A stretch of DNA of 64,000 nt, taken from assembly GCA_018389105.1 (NCBI GenBank), contig JACATO010002127.1, positions 2,418,001 to 2,482,000 of the forward strand, read 5' to 3'. Position 1 is the stretch's first letter; each line of letters opens with the position of its first letter. Made by a program: the position numbers and the translations under genes. Below are positions 41,201-49,104 of the stretch, piece by piece. The DNA is from Nautilus pompilius (taxonomy: Eukaryota; Mollusca; Cephalopoda; Nautilida; Nautilidae). The notes beneath the pieces are model-generated. The model made no database searches, was not told where the DNA came from, and saw only the letters and a list, made by a program, of their open reading frames with translations.

Positions 41201-42173
41201 ACTATTTATATGAGGCTTCTTTGATGCTACAATTTCTTCTGGTAGATAATAGATATCCTCAATTCTTTGTTTGATGAAGCATATTTTTTTCATTTTTAAG
41301 GATCTTTTTTAATTTTGTTTTGGTTTATGAGATACTAAGCATTATAAGAAACGTTCCTTCGGTAATTTGGACATAATTTCAGCTGGCATAATTTCAAAAT
41401 TTCCCAGGTCGCCACACCGACCTGCTGCTACTGTATTGGTGGCACCAGTTGCAACATCAACTGTTGCCAGGTCTGGGAACTTGTAAACATAGGCAAGCCA
41501 TTCCTATTCGTTTTACTGCATTTTTTAGCCCCAGCCATGTGTTGTGATCTTTTGAGTGGGCCCTTTTACAAGTTTTCCTGGTAGAAATTTTAGACCCAGT
41601 CCACCTCTGTCCATATGTATGCATTTGCACTTGGAGAGATTAAATTTTATTTGCCACTTATATGCCCATTTATTTAATGCATTTAGTAAGTTAGGGGCAT
41701 GTAATATAGTAATAAATATTTAAAGCATGTAGTCTTTACATGATGAATATCAAATGTAATTTACATTAGTTTTACTAAATAATAAAGCAGTACCACACAA
41801 ATTAATAATACTAACTACCATGTGCCTTCACCTATTAAAAAGACAAATTATTTTTATGAATAAATTCTGATTTTGCATGGAATTTTGCTTTTGCATTGCT
41901 CTAAAAATTATCTGGCAATTTTTACACATATCTAAAAATATAAGAAACTGTTAATTTTTATTGTACCAATAATGAAAAAAAAGTTTTTTTTTTAGACTAA
42001 AGTAATTTTTTCTCTTTTTTTCCAGAAATGGCTTAACAGCTTCAGCCATATGTGCATACAGGTTTGAAGACATAGAAAGTGTTTTCCAGGGTCCTTTCAA
42101 GGACCAGACAACAGATGACTCAAACTGGCTGGCTGTACCATCCTTCGAAGTTCCTAAGATTAGGCCAGGAAAT
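23194..42173 (+). CDS. Sema2a: Semaphorin, class 2-like (Sema2A-like), partial gene: ten sema-domain exons
   Basis: Ten exons join in phase into about 336 residues of a sema domain, the seven-bladed propeller by which semaphorins bind plexin receptors in axon and cell guidance. Diagnostic strings in order: [109 protein letters not shown]. The arrangement (YLFVGAM, ITNLT, DNSTA followed by a GNP segment, [24 protein letters not shown]) is closer to remembered invertebrate class-2 secreted semaphorins than to classes 1 or 5. The first exon starts inside a codon and the last ends at phase 0, so exons are missing at both ends: signal peptide and leader upstream; sema C-terminal third, PSI and Ig-type region downstream. 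No internal stop occurs in the joined frame. Introns run from 324 bp to 4.4 kb. The class assignment is less sure than the family. Confidence 0.93.
23294..24606 (+). other. Semaphorin intron a
   Basis: GT-AG intron of 1.3 kb (GTGAGT ... TTTTTCAG). AT-rich with short homopolymers, a CA tract near 23908 and ATT/AAT triplet runs at about 24366-24410. No gene or element recognised. Confidence 0.8.
24607..24652 (+). CDS. Sema2a: Semaphorin exon b
   Basis: A 46-bp exon between TTTTTCAG and GTAAGT. The first base completes the Met codon; it then reads [15 protein letters not shown]. This continues the GAM motif into the second propeller strand (R-x-N-L in the family). It ends on a codon boundary. 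Confidence 0.92.
24653..25425 (+). other. Semaphorin intron b
   Basis: A 773-bp GT-AG intron (GTAAGT ... TTATTTTAG), AT-rich, with T and A homopolymer runs around 25373-25400. Nothing else seen. Confidence 0.8.
25426..25494 (+). CDS. Sema2a: Semaphorin exon c
   Basis: A 69-bp, phase 0-0 exon of 23 codons between TTTTAG and GTAAAA. It reads [20 protein letters not shown] and then KKE. The C-x-x-(K)GK segment is the conserved cysteine region at the end of blade 1. The donor is slightly weaker (GTAAAA) than the others. Confidence 0.9.
26120..26143. repeat. Possible partial copy of the palindromic mini-element
   Basis: CCATAATGGTATCTGGATGG resembles the core plus right arm of the copies at 5111 and 6334, but no left arm is visible. 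It may be a truncated relic or chance similarity. Confidence 0.35.
27431..27866 (+). mobile_element. tRNA-headed SINE with GC-rich body (cephalopod-type, tentative)
   Basis: The left part resembles a tRNA gene with RNA polymerase III boxes: a TGGTAGTCTTTTGGTTAGC segment (box A-like) and GAGTTCATGTCC (box B-like; consensus GGTTCGANTCC). A strikingly GC-rich body follows (about 27600-27790), containing CGGGGAGCATTCGTGCCCCC and alternating GGCC and CGGCTTCGGCC motifs. The right end is a CA-rich stretch and an A run (27855-27866). About 435 bp fits a full-length SINE. No flanking duplication is evident. Cephalopod SINEs with a shared central domain are known, but membership is inferred from layout, not from alignment. 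Confidence 0.7.
29129..29233 (+). CDS. Sema2a: Semaphorin exon d
   Basis: A 105-bp, phase 0-0 exon of 35 codons between TTATTTCAG and GTATGT. It reads [20 protein letters not shown] then [23 protein letters not shown] and LFVCGTxA are among the most conserved semaphorin motifs. The usual Asn of CGTNA is Gly here. Confidence 0.95.
29234..29557 (+). other. Semaphorin intron d
   Basis: The shortest intron at 324 bp, GT-AG. It contains three near repeats of a short CTTTCAGTCTTAAAGCTGAA-like phrase around 29298-29380. Otherwise plain AT-rich sequence. Confidence 0.8.
29558..29645 (+). CDS. Sema2a: Semaphorin exon e
   Basis: An 88-bp exon between TATTTTAG and GTAAGT. It reads [20 protein letters not shown] then FDNSTAVLV plus one base of a split codon. 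CPxDPxDNSTA is the conserved segment after the variable loop. The loop here is acidic and lysine-rich. Confidence 0.94.
29646..34062 (+). other. Semaphorin intron e
   Basis: The longest internal intron at 4.4 kb, GT-AG (GTAAGT ... TTTTTCAG). Its middle (about 30230-32930) contains a decayed minus-strand coding region described separately. No intact gene is seen. Confidence 0.75.
30230..32930 (-). pseudogene. Decayed minus-strand coding region, family not identified
   Basis: Read on the minus strand, this stretch gives several protein-like pieces that change frame and are interrupted many times. Examples are [20 protein letters not shown] near 32980-32910, [20 protein letters not shown] near 32270-32215, and [20 protein letters not shown] near 31240-31180, followed by [18 protein letters not shown]. 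The pieces keep the same order and strand over about 2.7 kb without introns having to be assumed, which suits a processed pseudogene or the body of an old mobile element. I do not recognise the protein. No terminal repeats, target duplication or poly-A end were located. The left limit is uncertain. Confidence 0.4.
34063..34224 (+). CDS. Sema2a: Semaphorin exon f
   Basis: A 162-bp exon between TTTTTCAG and GTGAGT, with split codons at both ends (Gln in, Glu out). It reads [33 protein letters not shown] and [13 protein letters not shown]. ALYSGTxxDF and LRT-x-(R/K)Y-x-x-KWLN are family hallmarks of blade 3. The GNPxxxxALYSGT form is what suggests class 2. Confidence 0.95.
34225..35871 (+). other. 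Semaphorin intron f
   Basis: A 1.65-kb GT-AG intron. A GC-richer patch at about 34590-34870 looks like an old dispersed repeat (listed separately). The rest is AT-rich, with CT runs before 35610. Confidence 0.75.
34667..34712 (-). repeat. Dispersed repeat fragment related to 48731-48780
   Basis: On the minus strand CTGGAAGAAACCCATGCAGA continues into TGGACTGGTACAGAAGAGCA. The + strand at 48731-48780 reads CCAGAGGAAACCTATGCAAA followed by TGGACTGACTTGAC and later AAGATAAATGA. The two align over about 45 bp with few mismatches, so they are fragments of one repeat family inserted in opposite orientation. The family is not named. Confidence 0.5.
35872..35993 (+). CDS. Sema2a: Semaphorin exon g
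   Basis: A 122-bp exon between TTTAACTTTAG and GTATGA. It starts inside a Glu codon and ends at phase 0. It reads [20 protein letters not shown] then [20 protein letters not shown]. This is the most conserved semaphorin block (FVGSF...YFFFRE.A.EY..CGK..YSR.ARVCK). Confidence 0.97.
35994..37985 (+). other. Semaphorin intron g
   Basis: A 2.0-kb GT-AG intron with an AC microsatellite (about 36572-36588) and an ATG/GAT triplet run (36986-37003). No element with ends was recognised. Confidence 0.75.
36986..37003 (+). repeat. (ATG)n triplet microsatellite
   Basis: Six ATG/GAT repeats inside semaphorin intron g. Any frame reading through it (for example a run of Met) is incidental. Confidence 0.9.
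37986..38094 (+). CDS. Sema2a: Semaphorin exon h
   Basis: A 109-bp exon between AAAAAAATTTCAG and GTAAGT. It reads [20 protein letters not shown] then [16 protein letters not shown] plus one base. GG...L...[13 protein letters not shown].(F/Y)P(F/Y)YF(N/D)EIQ is the standard class 1/2 semaphorin segment. Confidence 0.96.
38095..39974 (+). other. Semaphorin intron h
   Basis: A 1.9-kb GT-AG intron (GTAAGT ... GTGTTTGCAG), AT-rich. No element recognised. Confidence 0.8.
39975..40032 (+). CDS. Sema2a: Semaphorin exon i, with a GC splice donor
   Basis: A 58-bp exon after GTGTTTGCAG. It completes a Gln codon (EIQ), reads [18 protein letters not shown], and ends with two bases (AT). The following bases are GCAAGT, a textbook GC-type donor. 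The first available GT donor, four bases further on, would put the next exon out of frame and lose NGLTASAIC. With the GC donor the join reads [14 protein letters not shown], matching the family (FTT..NG..GSAVC). Confidence 0.88.
40033..42025 (+). other. Semaphorin intron i (GC-AG)
   Basis: A 2.0-kb intron beginning GCAAGT and ending TTTTTTTCCAG. It contains the non-autonomous hAT element at 41079-41609. No other coding content recognised. Confidence 0.8.
41079..41609. mobile_element. Non-autonomous hAT element with perfect 8-bp target duplication
   Basis: A 531-bp element bounded by TCCATATG at 41071-41078 and again at 41610-41617, the 8-bp duplication expected of hAT insertions. The left end CAGTGGCGGACTGGCCCAC and the reverse complement of the right end, CAGAGGTGGACTGGGTCT, share the hAT-type CAGnGGnGGACTGG terminus. 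The outer parts are GC-rich and unlike the surrounding intron. No transposase domain can be read, so it would need a partner enzyme. It sits inside semaphorin intron i, clear of both splice sites. Confidence 0.88.
42026..42173 (+). CDS. Sema2a: Semaphorin exon j (last recognised)
   Basis: A 148-bp exon between TTTTTTTCCAG and GTAAGT. The first base completes Ile, then it reads [40 protein letters not shown] and EVPKIRPGN, ending at phase 0. In class-2 semaphorins RPG(T) is followed at once by CVND and the last third of the sema domain. That exon was not found to the right, implying a following intron of more than 21 kb or an unrecognised exon. Confidence 0.95.
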
Positions 42174-43083
42174 GTAAGTTTTGCACCTGTTCAACATTAT
42201 CAGCTTTACTTTTTATAGACCCTGATCCCTGACATGTGGTTTTGTTTAGATTGGGCTTTCAGTTCCTGGATATCAACAAATTTGATCAAAGATGCTGTAT
42301 GGTTAGGAGAAAGACACAACTGGTGATTGATTATCAGTAATGGTGATAGAAATCATTACATAAACTTGTATATATGTGTAATTAGGTAAAATACTGCAAG
42401 CAATCACCATCTTTTTATTGTTTAACAAAATGAAAAGATTTGGTGAATGTAGTGATTACAGAGAAAAAATTCTTAATATTTGCACATAACTAAATGTAAA
42501 TTAGTACATTAATAGAGTAAGGATATTGAAAACCTGAAATCTGAGAGTTAAATACAACAAGGACATTATCAAAGAATGAATTTATTCATAGGTAGATCTC
42601 ATGAAATCACAGATTTTCCATGGTCTGTAATGTAACAACTGATAAAGTAGAATATAGCCATAACCCCTCTTGGCTTCAGAAGACTATTTACTTTGGGTTT
42701 CAAAATCCTGATTTATGTTTAACTAGAAAATTTTAATGAAAAACAATTTTCATTGATGAAGTAATTAATTTGTATAAAAATTTTATAACGTTTTTGAGAG
42801 AAATCAGTGCTATAATTTAGTGCACAATACAAGAATAATTCTTATTTTACCCATACAAATGCTGCTGGACAGGTATGCTTAATATTTAGTCTTGTTGTTC
42901 TTAAAAAGGTTTTACATTTTACAATAATTACCAAGCTTCTATTTAAATTCATTTACAGCAAACTGTTTGCTCTCTTTTATGAATGCTTTACTGTTTTTTT
43001 TTTTTTTAAGCTCTAAGTATCTCTAGGATAATTTCAGTCTAGGTAGAGTAATACAGCTTTAATCTTTGTTCATTATATATATA

Positions 43084-44624
43084 CAGTGCCAGACAAAAGA
43101 GTTGGGACCCTTGCTGTGAAATTGATATTTGAGCTCCCTCGTTTTAAAAAACACATTTAAATACCCATCACATTGTTTAATATATGCACAAAACATGCCT
43201 TTACAATGTATAAAAGCAACACATGCTATATGTTTACATATTCTCTGGAAAAAATATTTGAATCGGCAATGTCCAACTTGTACAGCAACAAAAGAGTTGG
43301 GACAGTGAGCAAAAGCATGGAAATGATCGACTGACTAGTAGTGGGTGGCGTATCCATGATTTTCGATTACTTCTCGACAACAATGGGGCATTGATTCGAC
43401 CAAATGAAGGCAGTCGAAATTGGCCATTTCCTGCCAGCTTTTCTCGACGGCCTGCCAGAATTGGTCTTGGTTGAGATTCTTGTGTTTGGCCACCTTGGCC
43501 TTCAACTGCTTCCAGGCATTTTTGATTGGGTTGAGATGCGGACTTTGGGGCGGCCAGCGCATGACATCCATTCCTAGTTGGGTGGTGAGAGAAGTGACGA
43601 CTCTGGTGGAGTGGATCGGGGCATTGTCATGCTGGAAGATGGCAGTGACTGGCATGTTCTCGTCGATGTAGTCAACGACGACATCCCTCGGTAAATTGCA
43701 GTAGGTCTGGGCGGTCACTCTTCCCCTGATCAACTTGAGAGGGCCTGGTCCCGCTGTGCTCATACACCCCCAGACCATCAACGATCCTCCTCCCGGCTGT
43801 ACCATCGGTCGGGTGCACTTTATATTGTATTTTTCGCCATGGTAACATCAAACATATACTCGGCCAACACTGTGAATGCGCATGATTATCGTTTTGTCAG
43901 AAAAGAGAACTCTAGCCCATTGAACTTTGGTCCAGTTTTTGTGTGCTTTAGCCCATGCTATGCAGATGTGCCTGTTCTTGTTGCTGATCAATGGCTTTTT
44001 CTGGGCGATTCATCCAAAGAGATTCCCCTCACATAGACGACATTGAATAGTGTGACTGGAGGCATTCACCCCACTCGGGGAGGCTCGAATGGCTGTCGAT
44101 GTCAGGAAACGATTGGCCCTGGATTTGCGACAAATGAGTCAATCCATTTGTTGTCACATTTTCGATGTCTTCCAATTCGCATTTTTGGTTTCGTGTTTCC
44201 GGTCTCCTTGTACTGCTTCAGAATGCGGTTTACAGTGCTTTTCGGGCAATTGACTCGATCAGCTATCTCCCAACAAGACAGATTTTCTTGGTGGTGCTCA
44301 ACTATCAAGTCTCTGATTTCAGATGATGCTGTCTTGCCAGGCATGGTGAAAAATGATCTTAAATGGTCTTAGAAGATGTGATTCTATTCATTTGATCCCT
44401 TAAAAATGAATATATTGTGGGGAATAAATGTATGCTCAGATTTTGTTCACTGTCCAAACTCTTTTGTTGTGGTACAAATTTGACTATGCTAATTCAAATA
44501 TTTTTTCCAGACAATAGATACACATATGACATTCGTTGTTTTTACACATTGTAAAAGCATGTTTTATACAACTTATGGACAATAGGATGGCTATCTGTAT
44601 GCAAAACTCTTTTGTCCGGCACTG
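43084..44624 (-). mobile_element. Tc1-like DNA transposon, full length but inactive
   Basis: A 1541-bp element between TA duplications (43082-43083 and 44625-44626). The left end CAGTGCCAGACAAAAGAGTT and the reverse complement of the right end, CAGTGCCGGACAAAAGAGTT, differ at one of 20 positions. Longer subterminal stretches (CAACAAAAGAGTTGGGACAG near 43290 and CCAAACTCTTTTGTTG near 44455) repeat the same motif inward, giving paired direct repeats within each inverted end as in IR/DR-type Tc1 elements. The transposase is on the minus strand. Length and ends are normal for Tc1; the coding region is broken. Confidence 0.93.
43335..44344 (-). pseudogene. Tc1-like transposase, inactivated
   Basis: From an ATG ending at 44344 the minus strand reads MPGKTASSEIRDLIVEHHQE and CWEIADRVNCPKSTVNRILK, a paired-like helix-turn-helix. 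A stop near 44102 ends this frame. The middle third (about 43810-44100) is interrupted repeatedly. The last third is open (43335-43805): GGSLMVWGCMS, then FQHDNAPIHSTRVV with the second catalytic Asp, then WPPQSPHLNPIKNAWKQLK. In active Tc1 enzymes the last motif is SPDLNPIEN and the Glu is the third catalytic residue of D34E. Here the residue 34 positions after the Asp is Lys, so even the open part is catalytically dead. Confidence 0.9.
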
Positions 44625-46956
44625 TACTGTTTTAATAGAATATGCTATATATGACACAGTCTATATACATTGCAGTACATCCAACTTGCCATTGTTTCTC
44701 AGACAGGAGCGCTTAACTTTAGTGTTTAAGGCAAATGCTTCCATCATTATTTTTAAATCTTTGAAATGATAATGATATTGTTGCTCTTAAAAGAAATAAT
44801 AAATAAGTAAAGCTTCTGTATTGTTTTTTTTTAATTTCTATATAATTAGTTCTTTCTTCCTCTTTTCTTGAAATTTTTTTTTCTTTACTTGTATGCTTGT
44901 TTAATTATTCATTCAGCCATGAGATTTTATGCATTGTCTGACTTAGGTCATATGTTGCTTTTGTTTGGGGGCCAATGACTTAGCATTTGGAAGATGAACT
45001 AACCTGTACCAGTTATTTATAAAATTTTTTCTTTAGTGGGTGTTGTGGTCTGAGGTTTAAACCACAGAGAAATTCATGTAATTATATAAATTCTGTCTGT
45101 CTGTAAGTCACATAGCTCATTGACAGAAGAGGTACGAATGGCTAGTATTGCATTCTGGGTCAAAAATAGTAAGTACTTGGTGGGACACCAATATTAGTAA
45201 TGCATTTAAAAACTAACCAAGACCATTCATGAGCAGTTAATTACTACTACACACAATTGTTTGAAAATCTGGAGCTTTCACTCAAGTTATATTCAGCTTT
45301 ATCAAACAATATAGAAATAACAGCATTTGTTTTTATTCCTGTTGAAAATTCAAACTATTATTACACAACATGGAGAGGTGTCGTTTTAACATACAGTTCA
45401 CTTTATATTAATTCTCTAATGCAATAACCAAAAAAATTCTTCATGCAAGCATATTTATAGTTTATGAACAGTAATATATGTTTTGTCAACTTAATGTTCA
45501 TTATAGATTATGAAGTTAGAAATACTGTTTCACAGTTTTGTTCATCATTTTTAAATTGTTTGCCAGATTACCTATTTCAATTTTCATCTTATATTTGAGA
45601 CAGCAGGAAGAGCTGTAAGAAACTCAGAGTGCCTTAATTAGTGTCTGTCAACCTCTTCTTTTCTGTTTACTGTCCTCCTGTACGTTCTCTTTGTTTTCAG
45701 TAAATTTGTCGTCTTGTTTTTTTTTTTGTGCATTTCTTTTAGTGTTTACATGGAAAAATATTTATCAACAAAGTATTTTTTAACAAGAAAGACAAGCTGG
45801 ATAGTCTGGTTTTATTATTGTGAGCTCATGTGAATGGATGTTTGTCAAGAAAAAAAATTATTAATAACAACAATTAATCAATTAATTTTAAAATAAATTA
45901 AAATGGTCAAAGCAGTTTTATATAGTGACTGCAGTATTTTCTCAAACCTATTAAATTAAATTACTCAGATTTTTTAATGGAAATATTTGCCAAATAATCA
46001 CTGTTATCATTGAACAATTTTGTGCAAATCTAGAATTTCTTTAAAATGCTATTCATTGAATGTGACTAATGCTGAACAGATTCTATTAAAAGCAAGGAAA
46101 AACTTTTTAAAACAAACAAGTCTGCAGCCTGCATATTTTGGATCAGAAGTAGGAAGAGAAACTTTAGGATTGGATGCTTGAAATTTTTCTAATTAACATT
46201 GTTAGCATTTTTTTCTCTGTGCCTTATAGTTATTTTACTATTTTATAAGCTTTAAGATATGTTTTTATTTGATCTTTTAAAACTGAGTGCAAGTGTAAAC
46301 CATGTGATGGCCTGCCTGCCTGCCTGTCAACTTCAAATATGTTATGTACCCATATTTTGATATTGGGCATCTGACACACCTAAACTTCTCCAGAGAGCCT
46401 GTATAGCTCAACAGCTTCCCAGCAGCAATTATTTGCTTGGTATTTTGGCAGCATCTTATCAGTGATAGACACATCGGAACTAATAGCCAAACTCTCTATT
46501 GGTTCTGACCGGAAAGTTATTCCAAGAAGTTTAGTTTATTTGCTTGAGAATGGTTCTGTTTTAAATTGTGTGTATGTCTGTTTGTGTATTCTCTTTTTTT
46601 TTTTTACATTAACATAAAATGTCGGTCTGTTGTTAAAGATAACAGCTCTAATATAAACATTAGCTTCTTAAAGTTCTATAAATGACAGATTATAGTTATG
46701 AAAAATTTTAACATGAAGCTTTATTTTTGCTTTTTTAAAAATTTATTTCAAATAATCAATTAAATGGTAAGAATACAAAGCACAATGTTTTTATTTTAAA
46801 TTTTGGCAAAAAGAGCGTTGCTCATACTTAAAAATGGTTGCTTATATCATAGACCTTTGTAGAATGAATAGCTGCTACATTCAAAGAACAAACCAAGATT
46901 GTGAATCCTGATTTAGCTTAGTTTTCCTTACTTTCCACTTCCTTTTAAGTGATGCC

Positions 46957-47172
46957 TTGTTTTCTAATCTGTTCTGTTATTTACAAAAACTTTATCATGG
47001 TATAATATGCAATATTATAGTAAATGATTGGATATTTTTAACTTTTGTTGTGGTCTTTCCTTTAGCAACTGTGTTGAATAAATGTTTAGCTTATGGGCCA
47101 AATGAAAAGCAGATTCCAAATGGTGGTTTTGTTGATAATATGCCTACATTTGGATCATTCAAACCAGTTTAA
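46957..47172 (+). other. Coding-like stretch after an acceptor-like site, unidentified
   Basis: After a good acceptor-like sequence (GTGGTCTTTCCTTTAG, ending at 47065) the + strand reads about 35 codons, including ATVLNKCLAYGPNEKQIPNG and GFVDNMPTFGSFKPV, before a stop. The composition is more protein-like than the surrounding frames. It cannot follow semaphorin exon j: the open frame needs phase 2, exon j ends at phase 0, and the phase-0 reading meets a stop at the fourth codon. It is not semaphorin sequence. Possibly a remnant of a pseudogene or element, or chance. Confidence 0.25.
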
Positions 47173-47344
47173 TTTCATGTCATTTATTATCAGATCTTTT
47201 ATTTGTAGAAAACAAACATAATAGCCAAAATTGACAGAACCCTTTAAAATAGTTTGCTTATATAATGCTAAACTTTTAGTTTTACACCTGGATTTTAATG
47301 AATAGAAGACTTTCGTGAAGTCAATGTATATTTTTATCCACTGT

Positions 47345-47420
47345 GGACATTCACATAAAATCCATCTTATCTTAATACCATTATGGGGATGCTATTTCAA
47401 CCAGGTTTTGTTTGAATTTC
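47345..47420. repeat. Palindromic mini-element, copy C (inverted relative to A and B)
   Basis: A 76-bp unit starting GGACATTCACATAAAATCC, with a core ATACCATTATGG and GCTATTTCA, and ending GGTTTTGTTTGAATTTC. It aligns with the reverse complement of 6334-6401 over nearly its whole length. It is more diverged than copy A, and its arms still pair in part. Confidence 0.65.
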
Positions 47421-48730
47421 TTTTGTAATATGCCCTAGAAGAGTTTATATAACAAGTTTGCTTGATGTCAAAGTGATGCAAATGGGATATAGTATTGATA
47501 AAAATTATATTAAAACTTAGCAAACAACAAGTTATGGGTTCAAGATTCTTATGCAATCCAAAAATAGAAATGAATGCTTCAAAACATGCAAAGTAGCATC
47601 ATTGCACATTAGACAGCTTGAAGACACTGATAAGAAAAGGTTTCTTGAAATCTAGGCTTGTTAATTAGTTCTGATTTACTGTCTGGAAGGTGATGGGAAT
47701 TTCCCATGTTTCAATTTGTGTTATATATAATAGAATTCTTGTCAGGTATGAAGTATTTTTCTTAACTCAACACACATCTTTAAAGTGGAAGGATTTTAGA
47801 AATGGGCATTCCATGTTATTCAGTTTTTTGGAAACAAATTGTTTTTTTGCTTTATTTTTTTTACATTACCATACTTATTGCAATAAATACATTTTTACTT
47901 TTATTTATAAATAAATTCTCTCCTCCACCAAAAAATTTTATATATAAAAATAAAAGATTAACATCTGTAGTAATGTTTCTTTAGATATTTTAATATAACA
48001 ACTACTGGATGCACAGTTGCAAAGTAAATATTCCATGTGCATGTCTCTATTGTAGAGAGAGGTTGTTTTTTTTTCCAAAAAAAAAGCTAAGCATCTTTAT
48101 TTTTGAGCAGTACTTTTTTTGTTATTGGAAGGCAGATAATTTATAATGTATACCACATTTCCCAGAGTATTAAAATTTCTTAAGGATTTCACAATATCCT
48201 TTTGTTTGGAGTCAATTTTAATTAATTAGCAGAATTTCTAAAGATGTTGCATAAAGTAAATATAGCTATTTCCAAAACCTGTTTCATGCTATGCTACTTT
48301 AAGGAGTTATTATGTGTACCTATAGATATGTTTTAATTTCAATGGTTCAGGTGCAGTAGAAATTGCATTTTCTGCATTCAGATATAAAATATAGTCTGCC
48401 ATAATGAACCATTACAAGGTGCTTCTAATCCTTTCCTTGATAATTGTGGATTTTGACTCTATTCATTTATTATACTTGTTAAATAATCATTTTATCTGCC
48501 TTTTTTCCTTTTTTAAAAAAATTCTCTATCCAGGCATAGACAAAGAGACGCATGTTTCCATCTTGCTGACTTTATTGAGATTGGTTTGGAATGATAGATT
48601 TTCTGACCAAACATGTCCCCTCAAAATCAGAACATCTGAAATTTTTACATGAGCAGTAAATACCACCAGCTTCAACAAGGAAAACACCCTACTAGAAATC
48701 ATTTGTATTAGTGGGGGGGGACTGAAATAT

Positions 48731-48870
48731 CCAGAGGAAACCTATGCAAATGGACTGACTTGACAAACTAAGATAAATGACCGAAGGTGGTTCAGACCCA
48801 TAAGAAATTGAATCAAGTCTGCAACCATGATGAGCAATCAACTTGTTATGCTAACCCATTGCTTTAGCTG
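48731..48870. repeat. SINE-like or dispersed repeat fragment
   Basis: The first 50 bp match the fragment at 34667-34712. On the minus strand the right part reads GGGTTAGCATAACAAGTTG then GGTTGCAGACTTGATTC. This resembles a decayed tRNA-type head with box A-like and box B-like blocks. Possibly an old tRNA-derived SINE on the minus strand; ends and target duplication are not visible. Confidence 0.4.
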
Positions 48871-49074
48871 TTTTTCTTATTTGTAATGTGGAGACTTATA
48901 ATCTCAGCTAATTAAATAAAAACGCTTGCTTCCATTATCCAGGAAGTTTGCCTCATGGCTGATGGGCCACTATCAAAGACAGCCACCAGGCCTAAATGTT
49001 ATAAAGTACACCATAAAAATCTAGTCAGGAAATAAATTTATTTTTTGTTTCTCTACTTTTTTCTTTTAATTTAG

Positions 49075-49104
49075 CTGTATTATCTACAAAATCCAGCTGA
49101 ACTG
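49075..49104 (+). other. Candidate 30-bp in-frame microexon (weak)
   Basis: Ten codons (LYYLQNPAEL) lie between a strong acceptor (TTTTTTCTTTTAATTTAG) and a consensus donor (GTAAGA), phase 0-0, which would fit after semaphorin exon j (phase 0). Class-2 semaphorins as I know them have no such insertion between RPG and CVND. It is therefore either an alternative microexon or a chance pair of splice-like sites. Confidence 0.2.

Noticed and set aside
43420-44372. Open frames on the + strand across the Tc1 element
   Set aside because: They are antisense shadows of the minus-strand transposase.
45035-45180. Stretch starting GTGGGTGTTGTGGTCTGAGG, similar to the head of the SINE at 27431
   Set aside because: The likeness covers only about 20 bp and no box B or tail follows.
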